Below the pieces are notes generated by a model, which searched no databases, was not told where the DNA came from, and saw only the letters and a list, made by a program, of their open reading frames with translations. From Priapulus caudatus (Eukaryota; Priapulida; Priapulimorpha; Priapulimorphida; Priapulidae), in contig NW_014577068.1 in the NCBI RefSeq assembly GCF_000485595.1, positions 1,002,996 through 1,040,700 of the forward strand: a stretch of DNA of 37,705 nucleotides, read 5' to 3'. The translations under genes were made by a program, and so were the position numbers. Shown here in pieces: positions 33,601 through 37,705 of the stretch (within the stretch, counting starts at the first letter, position 1; each line of letters starts with the position of its first letter).

Positions 33601-34289
33601 GAAAAACTTTTTTGGCTTCAGCAGTGACGCTAGGCATTTTTATGGCTTTATTGAAAGGACCATGAAATGTACTTTCTGCTGGACATGCGAAGAAGTAGTG
33701 TCGGTACTTTTGACCCTCAGAGGAGGGTTAAACATGATTTGTTTACTGTTAGAACATTAATTTGACTGCGCGGTTTGCTAGTAGAATCTATACATGCCTG
33801 GAGTATGAGCTACAATGTCACAGTGAAATTTCAAAAGCTAAATTTGGTTGAAGAAGGTTTATGCTCGCCTTAAATCGTATAATTTTCTATGGCCATTCTG
33901 TACTGTCAGTGTACGTGTGTACATGTAACTTATGCCAGATGCAGTGGCCACTGCCAGTGCATGTAGTGGTGATAGTACTGTGTAGTTTTTGCCTGCGTTA
34001 ATTAGTTACAGGTGGCAGCTCTCTATTTCAGCCTGTAGGCTTGCGTAGGTAAATGGATGAGTGCTTACCTATTCTGTCTTGGCAAATAGTTGTTGCTACT
34101 ACGTCGATGGGAGCTTCCATCTTAATCTAAGACACTTAAACGTATATCGGCCATCTCGTGGCAACTTTCATAATGATCCCAACGAACATTCTTGAGAAGG
34201 TTCCTGATACCATCCCTGTGCCTTCACTGTTTTCGGCGGCGTATGTGAACACATTTTGGACACAATTCCAGACCAGATTTCGTATTCGT

Positions 34290-35115
34290 GAAATGAACGT
34301 GTGTGCGTGAGCACGTGTGTGTCATGTGTGTGCGTGAGCGCGTGTGTGCGACGTGTGTGCGTGAGGCGCGTGTGTGGCGACGTGTGTGCGTTATGCGCCG
34401 TGTGTGCGACTGGCGCGTCGTGTGTGTGACGTGTGTGCGTGAGCGCTGTGTGCGACGTGGGTGCGTGAGCGAGCGTGTGTGTGACGTGCGTGTGTGTGAC
34501 GTGTGTGTGTGTGTCGCACGTGTGTGCGTTTGCGCATGTGTGGACGTGTGCGTTGCGCGTGTGTGGGCGAGCGTGTGTGCGTGAGCGGCGTGTGTGTGAC
34601 GTGTGTGGCGTGAGCTGGCGTGTGTTGCGACGTGTGGGTGCGTTAGCGGGTCGTGTGTGCGTGAGCCGGCGCGTGTGTAGCGCGCGACGTGTTGTGTGAT
34701 GCTGTGTATGCGTGAGCGCGTGTGTGCGTGAGCCGTGTGTGTATGTGCGACCGTGTGTGTCGTAGTGCGCGACGTTGTGCGTGAGCGCGACGTGTGCGTG
34801 AGCACCGTGTGTGCGATGTGTGTGCGTTAGCGTGTCTGTGCGACGTGTGTGCGTGTGTGCCGTGAGCGTGTGTGTGTGCGTGAGCGCATGTGTGTGACGT
34901 GTGTGCGTGAGCGCCGTGTGTGGCGTGAGCACGTGTGTGCGATGTGTGTGCGTGAGCTGCGTGTGCGCGACGTTGTGTGCGTAAGACGCCTGTGTGTGCG
35001 ACGTGTGTGCGTAAGCGCGTGTGTGGCGACGTGTGTGCGTGCGTATACGCGTGTCGGTGATACGTGTTCATATGTTGCACGTGGGCGTTGTAAACGCGCG
35101 CGCGTGTGTGTGTGT

Positions 35116-35155
<40 letters not shown>

Positions 35156-35215
35156 TGTGGTGTGTGCGTGCGTGCGTGTGGCGTGCGCGTGCGTGTGGCG
35201 TGCGTTTGCCGGTCA
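34290..35215. repeat. Degenerate GTGTGCGTGAGCG / GTGTGCGACGT satellite ending in (GT)n
   Basis: About 920 bp of alternating purine-pyrimidine sequence built from gtgtgtgcg, tgagcgc and gacgtgtgtgcg words, with a pure (gt)n run at about 35105-35152. All six frames are partly open, so the His/Thr/Arg and Cys/Val/Arg frames are not genes. Confidence 0.95.
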
Positions 35216-35479
35216 TGCATTTCCTTCTCATGTAATAGCAGTAGCACAATGTAGAGTGTCGGGGACCGCGTCTATAGCGTTGTATCACATGGCAACCTCG
35301 CTCATCGAGACCTGTTCCACTACTACAGTGTTATAGTGCACACTCACAGTCACTCTGGCTGTTTTAATAATAAAATGATTGTAAATAAATAAACCTCTCT
35401 AATACACCAATACACAATATATAATCAAATATAAACAATACACAATACCCTCAGAAAGCATCTCGGAGCATTCGTGAGA

Positions 35480-35700
35480 TCAACAATTTTCCGCGCAACC
35501 ACTATCGACATCATGCTTTTAGGGCTAGTTGAAAACCAGAAGGGCTGGTACAAACCTTACCTTACTAGCCCTTCGGGCGCAACTTTATATTGTCCGTTAT
35601 TTTTTTTCTTTCTACTTATAAAAAAAAAACTACCAAAAAAACAAAAAAAAATATAGTGTACTATTTTTAAAACAATGTTTGTTTGCCCATTTTTTACGTA
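35480..35700. other. A/T-homopolymer-rich stretch with CTAGCCC/GGGCTAG words
   Basis: gggctagttg, then ttactagcccttcgggcgc, then long T and A runs. This resembles the subterminal palindromes of the hAT-like elements; no full element defined. Confidence 0.4.
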
Positions 35701-36299
35701 AAAAGTAGTACTAACGGGACTACAATATCGTCAAACTTCTTACATGATAAGATTGTTCTCACTAGTTAAAAATCCAAAAAATCCCTGGACGATTCGACTA
35801 TTATTTATCTCTGACATTAATTGCTGCTAGGAGGGCTATGTATGAGTCTCGAGTGTATGTTTACATCGAACAATATATAGTAAAATGGGAAGTATAATGC
35901 AGCAATTTAACCATAAAAAGTTAACAGAATTACTTATATTTTGTGAAAAAGTGGAAATGTTTTTTTTACTTTTACTATTTACGGTGACGTAATCACTTTA
36001 AGTGAAATGCTGGATGTTGACTAGTTGAACCTTCATTTACGTTATTTACCATTTAAATTCATATTAGAAAAAAATAGTATTTTTTTTTTTTCGGGCAAGT
36101 GACTTTTGCCTCCGGGCATCCAGTTTCATAACCCACTTGCCCGAGAGGGCAAGTGGGAAAAAAAATTTGTAGCACCCTGCATATTAATTATTATTGATAG
36201 AATATTTACAAGTTGAAAACTATGCAAAACGCTGTTAAAACGGTGTCATACTCTTCTCTATTATGAGCTCTTGATATTATACGAGTATTTCTGTGCTTA

Positions 36300-37560
36300 T
36301 TTTGTTCTCACTCTCAGTTCTGGCGTTGTGTGCGGCACTTTGCACCGGTTTGCGTGAGACTGAGAGTGCACCTAATACTAATAGTAATACCAGCAATGCG
36401 ACTTGATTCTGACAGCATTTCATTCTAGGTTAGAATAGTCATAGTATGCATAGGATATATATATAGGAACTATGCCCATAGGTATATATTACATTATGAC
36501 ATTAGGAGCACAGGAATTTGTGCGAACAAACAATCACGAGTGGATTCTGGGCTTTACTAAGGCTTTAGTAAGGGGTTAGGTATAAGTAGCAATAAAAACT
36601 TGGTTACGTTGGTATCACACACAATTTCTTGTTACAGCTCTCAAATATGTCATGTATCATACTGATTTGTGTAGGCACATTATTATATTAAAGCCTCAAC
36701 TTAGCCCGCTTAAGAGTTTTGTGTCTGTACGCTACGATTTGGCACGCGCCAGACTCGCGTCAGGCGTGCGCCAGTTTGATACCATATTTGCAGTCTGTAC
36801 GTGGTATAATACTGCCAAAAGTTAAGTGCCAGGGTTCTTTCCAGGTCTTTAATGCATGTAGGGTCCAGCATGCCTTTAAAGCTGAAGCCAATTTACGACA
36901 TCCCATTAATGCTGCACATTCCCTAATTCTCCTAATTTCCAGATCTAGATGTGTTTACAGCTGGCAATCCCAATACAATCAACTTGTGTAATTAACTCCA
37001 ATTGGTACAACCCCCTCCCGTTACCAGGTATGAAATACTGTCCTTGGCTAGTGTGTCGATCAAGCCGTAGGGTAGCATTATAGTGGCAAACATCCCCTGC
37101 ACCAATTACAGTGCAGTATTTTTCGCAGCCATATAACAATAACTAGTTCCTATACATGTATATTATGTATTGTTAGCATGATTTTGCTCAAATGAGCTTG
37201 GCATTTTCTTCTGAATTTAAATATCACATGTAATGAAATATTTTCATTCCCTTTGATTCTATTTTTAGCTGAATTGTTTAAGAACTAAGGTAGCTATAAG
37301 CTAAGCTAACAACGTAGCTAAGCTAACAAAAGCTAGCAAATGCACATCATTTGCCCTGATTTGTTACCATGTAAACTGGGTTAATCTTAAGACATGGTCA
37401 CTGTAAATTTTCAAAGTAGGTATGTCTGATTCCTCTGTATCAATAGCAGTTTCCAAACTCTTCTTCCCTCACAGTTTATTAGTCTCATGACCTTTCCAAG
37501 TACTTGTTTAACACTAGCAACCTGATTATGTATCACACACCATATATGCAGGATAGTGCT
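36300..37560. other. Gene-free flank
   Basis: A CACTCTCAG...CTGAGAGTG inverted pair at about 36308-36370; otherwise no gene, exon or element I can support. The open frame at 36719-36991 matches nothing I know. Confidence 0.6.
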
Positions 37561-37705
37561 GTGCGTCGGATCCGATAATCCGAATCCGATCCGATCCGAA
37601 TCCGATCTATATATATATGGTCATATAATTAATTGTGGTTTAATGTCATTTAGGTTAGGGTTAGGGTTAGGGTTAGGGTTAGGTCTAGGATTATCAATCA
37701 CTTAT
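37561..37705. mobile_element. Left part of a further TTAGGG-containing element, cut by the window end
   Basis: gtgctgtgcgtcggatccg, repeated atccgaatccgatccgatcc, an (at)n, then (ttaggg)n at 37651-37683. By analogy with the complete elements it is one arm and core; the right arm is outside. Confidence 0.5.

Larger units (their letters stand above)
31843..36179. mobile_element. 4.3-kb hAT-like non-autonomous element, second insertion in the arm
   Basis: Right end reversed CAGGGTGCTACAAATTTTTT, left end GAAGGCACACAAAAATTTTA. CATATT abuts both ends (31837-31842 and 36180-36185). Subterminal CACTTGCCC...GGGCAAG palindromes occur at both ends. No transposase is recognisable; the interior holds other elements and the large satellite. 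Confidence 0.7.
30713..36300. mobile_element. Fold-back element whose right arm is split by two insertions
   Basis: The left arm is contiguous: A 30720-30810, B 30811-30862, C 30863-30930. Their inverted partners lie apart: C' 31321-31390, B' about 31788-31842, A' 36196-36290. Removing 31391-31787 and 31843-36179 restores one continuous right arm around a loop of about 390 bp. Non-coding throughout. Confidence 0.8.

Noticed and set aside
34168-35288. Long His/Thr/Arg- and Cys/Val/Arg-rich open frames (up to 254 codons)
   Set aside because: They lie wholly in the GTGTGCG satellite, overlap in several frames, and have repeat-driven composition.
36719-36991. 90-codon open frame as a gene
   Set aside because: No recognised motif, no splice or poly(A) context, and composition like the surrounding non-coding DNA.
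28958-37683. Chromosome-end telomere or fusion point
   Set aside because: The TTAGGG tracts are short, in both orientations, and sit inside inverted-repeat elements with target duplications.

Overview
This window is nuclear DNA from a non-vertebrate animal, most likely a marine bilaterian; I cannot name the phylum. Two intron-rich metazoan genes with conserved splice phases sit in AT-rich, repeat-laden DNA full of small inverted-repeat transposons, minisatellites and (TTAGGG)n-like tracts. There is no bacterial-style coding, and almost every long open frame is either a shadow or simple repeat.

Layout. Positions 1-6145 (+ strand) hold the last eight coding exons (407 residues plus stop) of a TBC1D23 orthologue, covering the rhodanese-like domain and the C-terminal PH-like domain. 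The N-terminal TBC domain lies off the left edge. A 3' UTR runs to a poly(A) signal near 6953. Positions about 7090-29883 (- strand) hold a complete amyloid precursor protein (APP/APPL) orthologue. I assembled it as 12 coding exons, 1920 nt, 639 residues, with every splice phase consistent: signal peptide (29809-29883), E1 growth-factor-like half (23378-23551, 19574-19700), E1 copper-binding-like half (17684-17917), short acidic linker (16562-16695), E2 helices (15735-15830, 14040-14198, 12916-13144), juxtamembrane linker (12435-12566, 12046-12215, 11006-11131), and transmembrane plus GYENPTY tail (10322-10585). There is no Kunitz exon and no recognisable A-beta sequence. The two genes converge tail to tail. 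From 29.9 to 37.7 kb I find no gene, only nested transposons, a large GTGTGCG satellite and short hairpins.

Most interesting points. (1) Three tandem repeats begin exactly at 5' splice sites and duplicate the donor: 11 bp x 4 in TBC1D23, and 51 bp x about 9 and 59 bp x 7 in APP, the last two carrying the end of the coding exon into the intron. (2) Three unrelated terminal-inverted-repeat families, each about 200 bp long, carry a (TTAGGG)n core between their arms; one is present twice with perfect 8-bp target duplications. (3) A fold-back element is inserted in one of those copies, with the neighbouring copy serving as the empty site. (4) A fold-back element at 30.7-36.3 kb has its right arm split by two insertions, one 4.3 kb long. 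(5) The APP copper-binding domain has lost the canonical Cu ligands.

All coordinates were read by eye. Orthology and splice phases are strong; transposon superfamily labels are inferences from terminal sequences and target duplications.
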